Shown here: positions 1 to 4,832 of the stretch, one piece after another
Position numbering within the stretch: the first letter of the stretch is position 1
Layout: every line of letters starts with the position of its first letter
Source: Candidatus Krumholzibacteriia bacterium
GTDB taxonomy: Bacteria; Krumholzibacteriota; Krumholzibacteriia; Krumholzibacteriales; Krumholzibacteriaceae
NCBI GenBank assembly: GCA_028706585.1
Contig: JAQTVX010000045.1
Coordinates: 1 to 11,243 of the forward strand
Direction of reading: 5' to 3'
Length of the DNA stretch: 11,243 nt
Notes under the pieces: model-generated
What the model was told of the DNA's origin: nothing
The model's input: the letters and a program-made list of their open reading frames with translations, nothing else
The model's database searches: none
Made by a program: the position numbers and the translations under genes

Positions 1-94
1 GTTCAGCTCGCGTGCGTTCCGCGGCGACCGCGCAGCCAGAAAGCGCAACGCCGGTCACTACAACGAGAAGAACTGTCATCTGCCACCTCTTCAT
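1..94 (-). CDS. Lipoprotein N-terminus (partial, runs off window)
   Basis: Reading the minus strand from an ATG at 94-92 gives an open frame to the window edge that begins MKRWQMTVLLVVVTGVALSG and continues with Cys-Ala-Val-Ala-Ala-Glu. This is a textbook type II signal peptide: a basic start, a hydrophobic core, and the lipobox Leu-Ser-Gly-Cys with the cysteine at residue 21. The residue after the cysteine is Ala, so in Gram-negatives the mature protein would be predicted to go to the outer membrane by the Lol rule. A purine-rich AGAGGGG lies just upstream of this ATG on the minus strand and works as a ribosome binding site. An in-frame ATG at 112-110 is an alternative start. Only 31 codons are visible, so the function of the mature protein cannot be told. 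The gene points away from the transposase region. Confidence 0.7.
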   Translation of the reverse strand, partial: MKRWQMTVLLVVVTGVALSGCAVAAERTRAE

Positions 95-279
95 GCTGCC
101 CCTCTTACCCATTCGCCCTTTCATCCAAAGACCTTCTATTCCTCGCAGATTTATGGCGCAGCCATTCTAACTTTATGTATACAGACCTGCGTATCTGGAT
201 AAACACTGCGTGGCTCGCAGCGTAAGCGGCACGTCCCCCTCATGAGCCGAAATTATCTTACTATAAATCAGACTAATAC

Positions 280-648
280 TCAAGCGTGATTTTGGACGGT
301 CCTGGGAATGGGAAGGGACATCATGACCCCCCTCTGTGTCTGAAGAGACTTCTTTGTTTTGGGGAGGGGAAGTGGCGGGAGTTGCGGGGGTTGGTGGGGA
401 GGGAAGGCCGGGGCCGGGCGGCCACGCGGGCCAAGCGCGATGAAGTGACGTGCAACGTCGATGCGGCCATCGATCTCGAAGACGATGAGCGGCCCGAGCT
501 CCCCCCGAGCGACCTGAATCTCTGCATCGCGATTCTTGACTGGTGGGAAGTTGCGCGGTGGCACGAGGTCGCGGATGAAAACGCTCTTTGGGGAGATCCG
601 AGCCCCGGCACCGCAAGAATCGTCCGAGATCTGCGAAAGGGCAAACAA
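280..648 (-). pseudogene. Doubtful ORF or degenerate gene remnant, unknown function
   Basis: A 122-codon minus-strand frame starts with ATG at 648. Roughly its first 75 codons look coding. They are rich in RNY-type codons and give a plausible mixed protein, for example the stretch LGPLIVFEIDGRIDVARHFI. The remaining third becomes proline-rich and low-complexity where it crosses the G-rich plus-strand stretch, and does not look like protein. I recognise no family. The simplest reading is a truncated or decayed gene whose 3' end is lost, next to a mobile element. It may equally be a chance frame, because two other frames are also open over the same bases. No convincing ribosome binding site is seen. 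Confidence 0.2.
361..418 (+). repeat. G-rich tract with quadruplex potential
   Basis: The plus strand carries at least seven runs of three or more G within 58 bases (GGGGAGGGG, then GGG, GGGGG, GGGG, GGG, GGGG, GGG) separated by short loops. This meets the usual pattern for an intramolecular G-quadruplex. It is the most strand-asymmetric stretch in the window. Confidence 0.55.
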
Positions 649-650
649 AT

Positions 651-720
651 GGACACATGAGAGCGCGAGGCTAAAATGACCTCGCCTACAGCCAAGCAGG
701 GGAGGTCAACTCATGTGTCC
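651..720. repeat. Inverted repeat at transposase start
   Basis: GGACACATGAG at 651-661 is repeated as its exact reverse complement at 710-720, where the second arm contains the transposase ATG. Nested inside are GAGGTCA (703-709) with its complement TGACCTC (678-684), and GCGAGG (665-670) with CCTCGC (680-685). A related ATGTGTC recurs at 1776-1782. This may be the left end of an insertion element or an autoregulatory operator for the transposase. Confidence 0.5.
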
Positions 721-1783
721 GTACCGATACTACGATACTATGCGGGAAAGTAAAGACCCAAGACTGCTGCGGTACCGGATGGTCCTCTCGGTGGAGCGCC
801 GAGGGATCAAGGCCACGGCGCGGTCGTTCCGGACCTCGAAGAACACGGTGCGCAAGTGGCACCGCCGGTGGCGGGAGCTCGGCTACCGCGGTCTCGAGGA
901 GCTCTCGCGGCGCCCGCATCGATCGCCGAGCGCGACCCCCCAGGCGGAGCGCAGGAAGCTCGTCGCGTTCAGACGCACGTACAAGCGTCTCGGCGCCGAG
1001 GCCGTCAGAGCAATCGTCGGCCTTCGCCGAAGCGCCCGAACCATCCGCAAGGTCTGGCGCGAAGAGGGCGTCTCCGCTCGTCCTCGACGCAGAAAGTACC
1101 GCACCAAGCAGTGTCTCAGAGAGGTCAAAAAGCACTGGAAGCTCTTCCAGCAGATCGACGAGGACACCAAGTATCTCAACGATATCCCCGAGTACTATCC
1201 TCAGATGATGGCCCGCGGCCTCCCACGCTTCCAGTACACGGCCCGAGACGTCACCTCCGGCCTCCTCTTCCTCGGCTTCGCGCAGGAGCTCTCCCTCACC
1301 AACACCACCCTCTTCGCCGAATATCTCAACCGCCAGCTCATTGCCCGCGGCGCCGATCTCTCACGCGCGAGACGCCAGACCGATAACGGCGCAGAGTACA
1401 TCGGTAACATCTTCGCAAAGGCTCCCAGCTCCTATACCAAAACCGTCGAGCGCATCGCCGGCCAGATCCACACCACCATCCCCGCCGCCGCCTATACCTG
1501 GCAAGCCGACGTCGAAACCGTCCACAGCCTCATGGAACGCGAGTTCTATGAGATCGAATCCATCACCGACCGATCGGACTTCCTCGCCAAGGCGTACTCT
1601 TACCAGCTCTTCTTCAACCTCGCGAGACCAAACTCCTACAAGGAAAATAAAACGCCCTGGCAGATAGTCAGAGAAAAAGAACCGGGCCTCTCTCAGCACA
1701 TCGCCATGATCCCACCCGTCTTTATCGAAGATCTCTTGGAAATGGAACTTGAAAATCCCCTCAAGAGGGGTCACGATGTGTCT
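651..1783 (+). mobile_element. IS481-like insertion element, ends unresolved
   Basis: The DDE transposase at 713 implies an insertion element. The only candidate termini I see are GACACAT at 652-658 and its inverse ATGTGTC at 1776-1782. They would bound an element of about 1.13 kb, a normal size for this group. The inverted repeats are short and no target-site duplication is evident in the flanks, so the boundaries are tentative. The right boundary would fall inside the transposase frame, near residue 356. Confidence 0.3.
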
Positions 1784-1951
1784 TCCACTCCCTGGATTCG
1801 GGCCAACTTTGCGCTTGACTTGAGCCCCATTTTCAATGATACCATATATTCACATGGGGTTGTAGCTCAGCTGGGAGAGCACTTGACTGGCAGTCAAGAG
1901 GCCACGGGTTCGATCCCCGTCAACTCCACCATTTTTTTATGCACGGCATAA
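713..1951 (+). CDS. IS481-like DDE transposase, frame reads through tRNA
   Basis: The product is a transposase or integrase of the rve (RNase H-fold) superfamily that would catalyse DNA strand transfer. Residues about 20-130 are a basic helix-turn-helix region (for example NTVRKWHRRW). Residues about 145-325 form the catalytic core with an apparently complete triad: D149 in QIDEDTKYL, D224 in QTDNGAEY and E268 in DVETVH. The late motif ARPNSYKENKTPW (304-316) matches the RPH-type signature of IS481/IS3-like enzymes. The start at 713 is supported by AGGGGAGGT at 698-706. Similarity to the family seems to end near residue 360. After that the frame stays open through the tRNA promoter region, and residues 382-406 are a translation of the tRNA-Ala gene. 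The true C-terminus is therefore uncertain; the native stop may have been lost. Codon choice (many ATC, CTC, ACC) suits horizontal origin. Confidence 0.75.
   Translation: MCPYRYYDTMRESKDPRLLRYRMVLSVERRGIKATARSFRTSKNTVRKWHRRWRELGYRGLEELSRRPHRSPSATPQAERRKLVAFRRTYKRLGAEAVRAIVGLRRSARTIRKVWREEGVSARPRRRKYRTKQCLREVKKHWKLFQQIDEDTKYLNDIPEYYPQMMARGLPRFQYTARDVTSGLLFLGFAQELSLTNTTLFAEYLNRQLIARGADLSRARRQTDNGAEYIGNIFAKAPSSYTKTVERIAGQIHTTIPAAAYTWQADVETVHSLMEREFYEIESITDRSDFLAKAYSYQLFFNLARPNSYKENKTPWQIVREKEPGLSQHIAMIPPVFIEDLLEMELENPLKRGHDVSSTPWIRANFALDLSPIFNDTIYSHGVVAQLGEHLTGSQEATGSIPVNSTIFLCTA
1815..1843 (+). promoter_or_regulatory. Possible tRNA-Ala promoter
   Basis: TTGACT at 1815-1820 lies 17 bases before GATACC at 1838-1843, placing transcription start near 1850, just ahead of the tRNA at 1856. 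The -35 is good and the -10 is weak. The AT-rich TATATT at 1845-1850 is too far from the -35 to be its partner. Confidence 0.35.
1856..1931 (+). tRNA. tRNA-Ala (anticodon GGC)
   Basis: A complete 76-nt cloverleaf can be folded by eye. The acceptor stem GGGGTTG pairs with CAACTCC and includes the G3:U70 wobble, the main identity element for alanyl-tRNA synthetase. The D arm is GCTC...GAGC. The anticodon stem CTTGA/TCAAG encloses the loop CTGGCAG, giving anticodon GGC, which reads GCC (and GCU by wobble). The T arm is ACGGG-TTCGATC-CCCGT. Discriminator A73 is followed by an encoded CCA. A run of seven T follows at once. Confidence 0.97.
1932..1938 (+). terminator. T-run after tRNA
   Basis: Seven consecutive T directly follow the encoded CCA of the tRNA. 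With the tRNA's own stable T arm and acceptor stem acting as the hairpin, this could end transcription. No separate hairpin lies between, so this is a weak intrinsic terminator at best. Confidence 0.35.
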
Positions 1952-2014
1952 TTGCTCGGAAGGCGCCGCGGCGCAGAAGCTGCGGCGCATCCGGTGCGAG
2001 ATTGGGCCGATCTT

Positions 2015-3415
2015 ATGGACAGAAGCTCGCTGCCGCCCTTATTGTGCATCTTCGAGGACGAACGGTATCCCAATTTCTTTCCGCTTTCCCTGAACCGCCC
2101 GGTGTTCGACCTGAGCATCGGAACGCAGAGCCTCCGCACGCGCATCGTTGATGAGTTGAACCCGAAATCTCTCGTCCTTCTCTGCCGTCCGTATCTCGCC
2201 GCGGTTCTCGCGGAGGAGGAAACGCGTGACGCGTCGAGATCGACGAGCGTGAACGTGCTCCCGGACGGGGAGGTGCTTTTCCTCAACGGGCGATTGCTCG
2301 CTTACGGCAAGGAGCTCGGCGGACTGCTTGCGGGATTGAAAAAGGACAGCGTGCTGCAGAAGAAGGGAATGCTCGTTGCGGCGAGGCTGTCGCCGGAGCG
2401 GGCCGCCTCCTTCGCCAAGTACGTCGGTGATTCTCTGACCAACGAAAGAGTCGAGAAGGTCATCCACGAGATCAAGCGCGCGTCTACGGACGGCGCCGTA
2501 AAAGCGAAGGGTGATTCGGACGAAGCCCGAGATGCTACTCGCAGCAGGGCGCTTGGCAAGTGGGCGCAGCAGAGCGGCGCGAAACTCGGTGAAACGAACG
2601 TGAGGCTGCTTTCCCATTATTGGCAGCTCATCGTGGAGAACCGCAGTTGCATTGTTGATGATTTCCAGAAGAACCCGCTGCGCGGGACGGCGCCCGAAAC
2701 GCAGCTCTTCAAAGGCGTGGAGCTGATAAACGAGAATGACATCGTGATCGGCGAGAGCGTTGAGGTGCGATCGGGGACGGTTCTGGACGCGAGTGACGGG
2801 GCCATCGTAATCGCGAATGGAGTGAAGATCGAGCCCAACGCGATTATACACGGGCCGTGCGCCATAGGTGAGGGCTCTATTGTTCGCGGCGGCGCCAAGA
2901 TAGGGCAAGGCACGACTCTCGGCAAGCAGTGCCGCGTCGGCGGAGAGGTTGGGGAGTGCATTTTTGCCTCGTACAGCAATAAGCAGCACGAGGGATTCAT
3001 GGGTCACTCGTATATCGGTTCATGGGTGAACATCGGAGGGGGAAGCTGCACGAGCGACCTGAAGAACAACTACGGGTTGGTCAGGGCATGGACGGCCGGG
3101 CTCATGCGGGACACCGGACGGCGCTTCCTCGGCGCGACGATCGGTGATCATTCGAAGATCGCCATAAACTCGCGATTCAATGCCGGGACCGTCCTCGGGT
3201 TCAACGCGAACGTCGTTTACGTTGGCTTTCCGCCGAAGTTCGTTCCGAGCTTCACGTGGCAGCTCGAGCCTGAGTTCATCAGGTGCGAGCTTAGCTCGGC
3301 GATCGAAACGGCGAGGATCATGATGGACCGCCGAAACATGAATTTCAGCGCGGCCCACGGAGAACTCTTCAAGGCGCTCGAAAGGCTGTGCCGATTGAGC
3401 GGAAACACGATCTAG
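2015..3415 (+). CDS. GlmU-like sugar nucleotidyltransferase / hexapeptide acyltransferase
   Basis: This 466-aa protein resembles the putative sugar nucleotidyltransferases of the FCB group that pair an NTP_transf_4-type N-terminal domain with a GlmU-like left-handed beta-helix. The start gives LCIFEDE, then FFPLSLNRPVFDLSIGTQSL, the usual opening of this family. The canonical GGxGTRL loop of active pyrophosphorylases is absent. From about residue 220 the imperfect hexapeptide repeats are clear (VIGESVEVRSG, IANGVKIEPNA, IHGPCAIGEGSIVRGG). They end in NKQHEGFMGHSYIG followed by WVNIGGGSCTSD, which parallels the GlmU acetyltransferase active-site stretch. A role in amino-sugar or cell-envelope precursor metabolism is likely by family, but the substrate is unknown. 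The ATG at 2015 fits the family N-terminus; a TTG at 1952 and a GTG at 1994 are in-frame alternatives, and none has a good ribosome binding site. It follows tRNA-Ala by 83 bases. Confidence 0.8.
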   Translation: MDRSSLPPLLCIFEDERYPNFFPLSLNRPVFDLSIGTQSLRTRIVDELNPKSLVLLCRPYLAAVLAEEETRDASRSTSVNVLPDGEVLFLNGRLLAYGKELGGLLAGLKKDSVLQKKGMLVAARLSPERAASFAKYVGDSLTNERVEKVIHEIKRASTDGAVKAKGDSDEARDATRSRALGKWAQQSGAKLGETNVRLLSHYWQLIVENRSCIVDDFQKNPLRGTAPETQLFKGVELINENDIVIGESVEVRSGTVLDASDGAIVIANGVKIEPNAIIHGPCAIGEGSIVRGGAKIGQGTTLGKQCRVGGEVGECIFASYSNKQHEGFMGHSYIGSWVNIGGGSCTSDLKNNYGLVRAWTAGLMRDTGRRFLGATIGDHSKIAINSRFNAGTVLGFNANVVYVGFPPKFVPSFTWQLEPEFIRCELSSAIETARIMMDRRNMNFSAAHGELFKALERLCRLSGNTI

Positions 3416-3443
3416 TCTCTCTCTCTTTTCCCCGTCAGTCATC

Positions 3444-3486
3444 ATTATTGTGCGAGAAGCGGGCGATCGCGGCACGAGGCAATAAT
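3444..3486. repeat. Hairpin after GlmU-like gene
   Basis: ATTATTG at 3444-3450 pairs with CAATAAT at 3480-3486, and TGC (3451-3453) can pair with GCA (3472-3474) across a bulge. It lies 30 bases after the stop codon. No T-run follows on either strand, so it is not a clear intrinsic terminator. Confidence 0.3.
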
Positions 3487-3550
3487 CAATATAAAAACAT
3501 GTAATTCGCAATGCGCCGCGAACGAAATCACACGAGCCGCGTAGGATTCG

Positions 3551-3575
3551 CGGATCGTGGGCCCAAAACGATCCG
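3551..3575. repeat. 7-bp hairpin CGGATCG/CGATCCG
   Basis: CGGATCG (3551-3557) and CGATCCG (3569-3575) form a perfect 7-bp stem around an 11-base loop that itself contains the palindrome TGGGCCCA. It may be a protein-binding site or part of an RNA structure. No T-run follows. Confidence 0.4.
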
Positions 3576-3641
3576 TTGGATATATCGAGTAACTCATTGC
3601 GTTATATATAGATATGCTATTGCGCCGTATGGTGGGCGGAA

Positions 3642-3656
3642 TGGCACAACTCTTGA
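3642..3656 (+). promoter_or_regulatory. Candidate sigma-54 promoter element
   Basis: TGGCAC at 3642-3647 is followed after five bases by TTGA at 3653-3656. The -24/-12 consensus is TGGCAC-N5-TTGC, so spacing and the -24 half are perfect, but the normally strong GC at -12 is GA here. Transcription would begin near 3668, just ahead of the 14-bp inverted repeat. Two sigma-54 activators are encoded downstream, which raises interest but does not prove it. Confidence 0.3.
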
Positions 3657-3678
3657 TTTGGGCCTCGGGTGCACGCGG

Positions 3679-3780
3679 AAAGTTCCCTGTTTACCCGTGT
3701 TTTGTTCCTGACGTGTTTCTCATCCTCACGTGTTGTAGAAACCCACCGTCCAGGGGCACACGGTTCAAACGGGGAACTTT
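3679..3780 (+). ncRNA. Possible structured RNA or operator, 14-bp inverted repeat
   Basis: AAAGTTCCCTGTTT (3679-3692) pairs with AAACGGGGAACTTT (3767-3780) along all 14 positions, with one G:U wobble if transcribed. Just inside, ACC-C-GTGT (3693-3700) can pair with ACACGGT (3758-3764) with small bulges, and further in GTTTCT (3715-3720) can pair with AGAAAC (3737-3742). Three CGTGTT repeats start at 3696, 3712 and 3729. The outer stem is followed by AATTTTATG, a poor terminator tail. It does not match tRNA, SRP RNA, tmRNA or 6S RNA patterns that I can recall. It may equally be a DNA site for a repressor or the ends of a small mobile repeat. Confidence 0.3.
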
Positions 3781-3891
3781 AATTTTATGATAGCATATAT
3801 CGCGACCCGGATGCAACTGCTCGATTCGTTTCCGTGCCCGCATTTGCCCTCAACCGCTGCTTAGCACCGCCAATCGAAGCGAAAAAATATT

Positions 3892-3920
3892 TTGACAATT
3901 CCCGAGCCATATGCTAGCTA
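3892..3920 (+). promoter_or_regulatory. Sigma-70-type promoter before HU-like gene
   Basis: A perfect TTGACA -35 (3892-3897) is followed by a 17-base spacer and TAGCTA (3915-3920). TGC lies immediately before the -10, giving an extended -10. The A/T-rich GAAAAAATATTT just upstream could act as an UP element. The -10 itself is poor. Start would be near 3927, giving a leader of about 80 bases before the HU-like gene. Confidence 0.5.
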
Positions 3921-4007
3921 TGAAAAGAAGTTACGCTTGGGTTCACGTTTTGAAGGTAGAATCGAATCAAGGCTCATTCGAAAGGGGACCTTCTAACAAG
4001 GAGCGGG

Positions 4008-4292
4008 GTGAAAGAGATGACAAAGGCAGATCTCGTCGAGGAAATCTCGAAGGACACGGGGCTCAGCAAGAAGGATACGAATATCGTTGTAAATCTCATC
4101 ATCGACAATCTTATAAAAGCGCTCGCCGAAGGGGACAAGGTCGAATTGCGCGGCTTCGGGAGCTTCAAGGTCAAGAGCAGGAAATCGAGAAAGGCCCGCA
4201 ATCCGCGGACCGGTTCGTCGGTTGAAGTGCCGGCAAAGCTTGTTCCATACTTCAAGGCATCGAACGAGCTCAAGGCTCTAGTAAACAAGTAA
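4008..4292 (+). CDS. HU/IHF-family nucleoid protein
   Basis: This small (94-aa) protein binds and bends DNA as a dimer. It shows the full family pattern: an N-terminal helical dimerisation part (MTKADLVEEISKDTGLSKKD), the signature ELRGFGSFKVKSRKSRKARN, the arm tip NPRTG whose proline intercalates into the minor groove, and a C-terminal helix ending KASNELKALVNK. The good Shine-Dalgarno AAGGAG (3998-4003) sits 4 bases before the GTG at 4008. The ATG at 4017 fits the usual family N-terminus but lies 13 bases from it, so either start is possible. HU and IHF cannot be separated by eye. It is the first gene of a tight plus-strand run and has its own promoter. A DNA-bending role at the sigma-54 promoters controlled downstream is possible but inferred. 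Confidence 0.93.
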   Translation: MKEMTKADLVEEISKDTGLSKKDTNIVVNLIIDNLIKALAEGDKVELRGFGSFKVKSRKSRKARNPRTGSSVEVPAKLVPYFKASNELKALVNK

Positions 4293-4302
4293 GGGAGGAT
4301 CG

Positions 4303-4398
4303 ATGCCCAGCGGAAAGAAACGCAAGAGAAAGAAGATAGCGACACACAAGAGGAAGAAGCGCCTTCGCAAAGACAGGCACAAGAAGAAGAAACGCTAG
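4303..4398 (+). CDS. 31-aa Lys/Arg-rich small ribosomal-type protein
   Basis: An ATG at 4303, 10 bases after the HU-like stop and preceded by GGGAGGA (4293-4299), opens a 31-codon frame ending in TAG at 4396-4398. The product begins MPSGKKRKRKKIATHKRKKR and ends in KKKKR; 20 of 31 residues are Lys or Arg and two are His. The pattern of KRKK-x-x-x-HKxxKRxRKxR resembles the AURKAIP1/COX24 (mS38, bS22-like) short basic proteins of the small ribosomal subunit, and nearly identical short proteins are widespread in the FCB group. The likely role is an rRNA-binding ribosomal component. It is too short for most gene finders. Co-transcription with HU is very likely. Confidence 0.8.
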   Translation: MPSGKKRKRKKIATHKRKKRLRKDRHKKKKR

Positions 4399-4437
4399 CT
4401 AACCCCAACACTCGGGACGTAGATCGAGCGGCGTCTT

Positions 4438-4797
4438 ATGGCATTGAACGAACGTCGAAAAGCGCAGCGAGTCGATGCGAATCTAGCGGTCACGGTCAGG
4501 GGCGGTCCAGCAGAGGCGAAGGGCAAAGCGCTCAACATCAGCGCTAACGGAATCTATTTCGAGTCGTCCTATTTTCTTTCGCCCCTGACAAAGGTCCGAA
4601 TTGATCTGCTCATTCCGGATCTCGATGCGCCGAAAAAGGAAACGCCGGTGACGTGCGATGGCGTGGTAGTGCGCGTGGAGCCGGAGAGAAAAGATCCCGC
4701 GGTTTCGCGTTACAATGTCGCCATTTTCTTTACCCTCGTTCCGGAGAGCTCACGCAAGATACTCGACCGGTACATCCGGTCGAGGTTGTCGTCTTGA
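4438..4797 (+). CDS. PilZ-domain protein, probable c-di-GMP receptor
   Basis: A single-domain PilZ protein of 119 aa, about the usual length. The two c-di-GMP binding motifs are present: RxxxR as RKAQR (residues 7-11) and N/DxSxxG as NISANG (33-38). The rest fits the PilZ beta-barrel (FESSYFLSPLTKVRIDLLIP and VVVRVEPE), with a final helix ESSRKILDRYIRSRL. No signal peptide or membrane segment, so it is cytoplasmic. An in-frame TAG at 4420-4422 forces the start to 4438; the ribosome binding site is weak, suggesting translational coupling to upstream genes. It lies 39 bases after the small basic gene and just before the sensor kinase, so it may add c-di-GMP input to that two-component system. 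That link is inference. Confidence 0.88.
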   Translation: MALNERRKAQRVDANLAVTVRGGPAEAKGKALNISANGIYFESSYFLSPLTKVRIDLLIPDLDAPKKETPVTCDGVVVRVEPERKDPAVSRYNVAIFFTLVPESSRKILDRYIRSRLSS

Positions 4798-4832
4798 TTT
4801 CAGCTCATCTTTCGTTCCGGCGCAGGTGGCAC

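Larger units (their letters stand above)
113..712. other. Intergenic interval with G-rich stretch, no firm gene
   Basis: This stretch of about 600 bases lies between the divergent lipoprotein gene and the transposase. Its first 170 bases are relatively AT-rich and should hold the promoter of the minus-strand lipoprotein gene, but I see no clean -35/-10 pair. Positions 361-418 are strikingly G-rich on the plus strand. Positions 280-648 carry a doubtful minus-strand frame, listed separately. The last 60 bases hold an 11-bp inverted repeat next to the transposase start. Confidence 0.5.
3416..4007. other. Gene-free, structured intergenic interval
   Basis: About 590 bases lie between the GlmU-like gene and the HU-type gene with no believable ORF; the open frames here have no family signature and poor codon pattern. 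The interval is more AT-rich than its surroundings. It contains a 7-bp hairpin (3444-3486), a second 7-bp hairpin (3551-3575), a sigma-54-like -24/-12 element (3642-3656), a 14-bp inverted repeat enclosing three short direct repeats (3679-3780), and a sigma-70-type promoter (3892-3920). This is unusually dense for intergenic DNA and could hold a small RNA or a complex control region. Confidence 0.6.

Noticed and set aside
286..660. Plus-strand ORF of 124 codons
   Set aside because: Overlaps two other open frames in GC-rich DNA, has no family signature and no ribosome binding site, and crosses the G-rich tract.
1894..2286. Minus-strand ORF ending in VELTGIEPVAS
   Set aside because: Its end is the antisense translation of the tRNA-Ala gene, a known annotation artefact, and it lies over the GlmU-like gene.
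2039..3007. Long minus-strand ORF opposite the GlmU-like gene
   Set aside because: Antisense shadow of a well-supported gene in GC-rich DNA, with no family features.
3511..3711. Plus-strand ORF of 66 codons in the interval before the HU-like gene
   Set aside because: No ribosome binding site or recognisable motif; it crosses the hairpins and the sigma-54-like element, so chance is more likely.
3696..3734. CGTGTT repeats as a CRISPR array
   Set aside because: The repeats are 6-7 bases with 10-base gaps, far shorter than CRISPR repeats and spacers, and no cas genes are present.
3756..3774. GGTTCAAAC as a tRNA or tmRNA T arm
   Set aside because: The flanking bases do not form the 5-bp T stem and no acceptor, D or anticodon arm can be found around it.
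3911..4225. Plus-strand ORF of 104 codons overlapping the HU-like gene
   Set aside because: Most of it is the HU-like gene in the wrong frame; its start overlaps the -10 region of the promoter.
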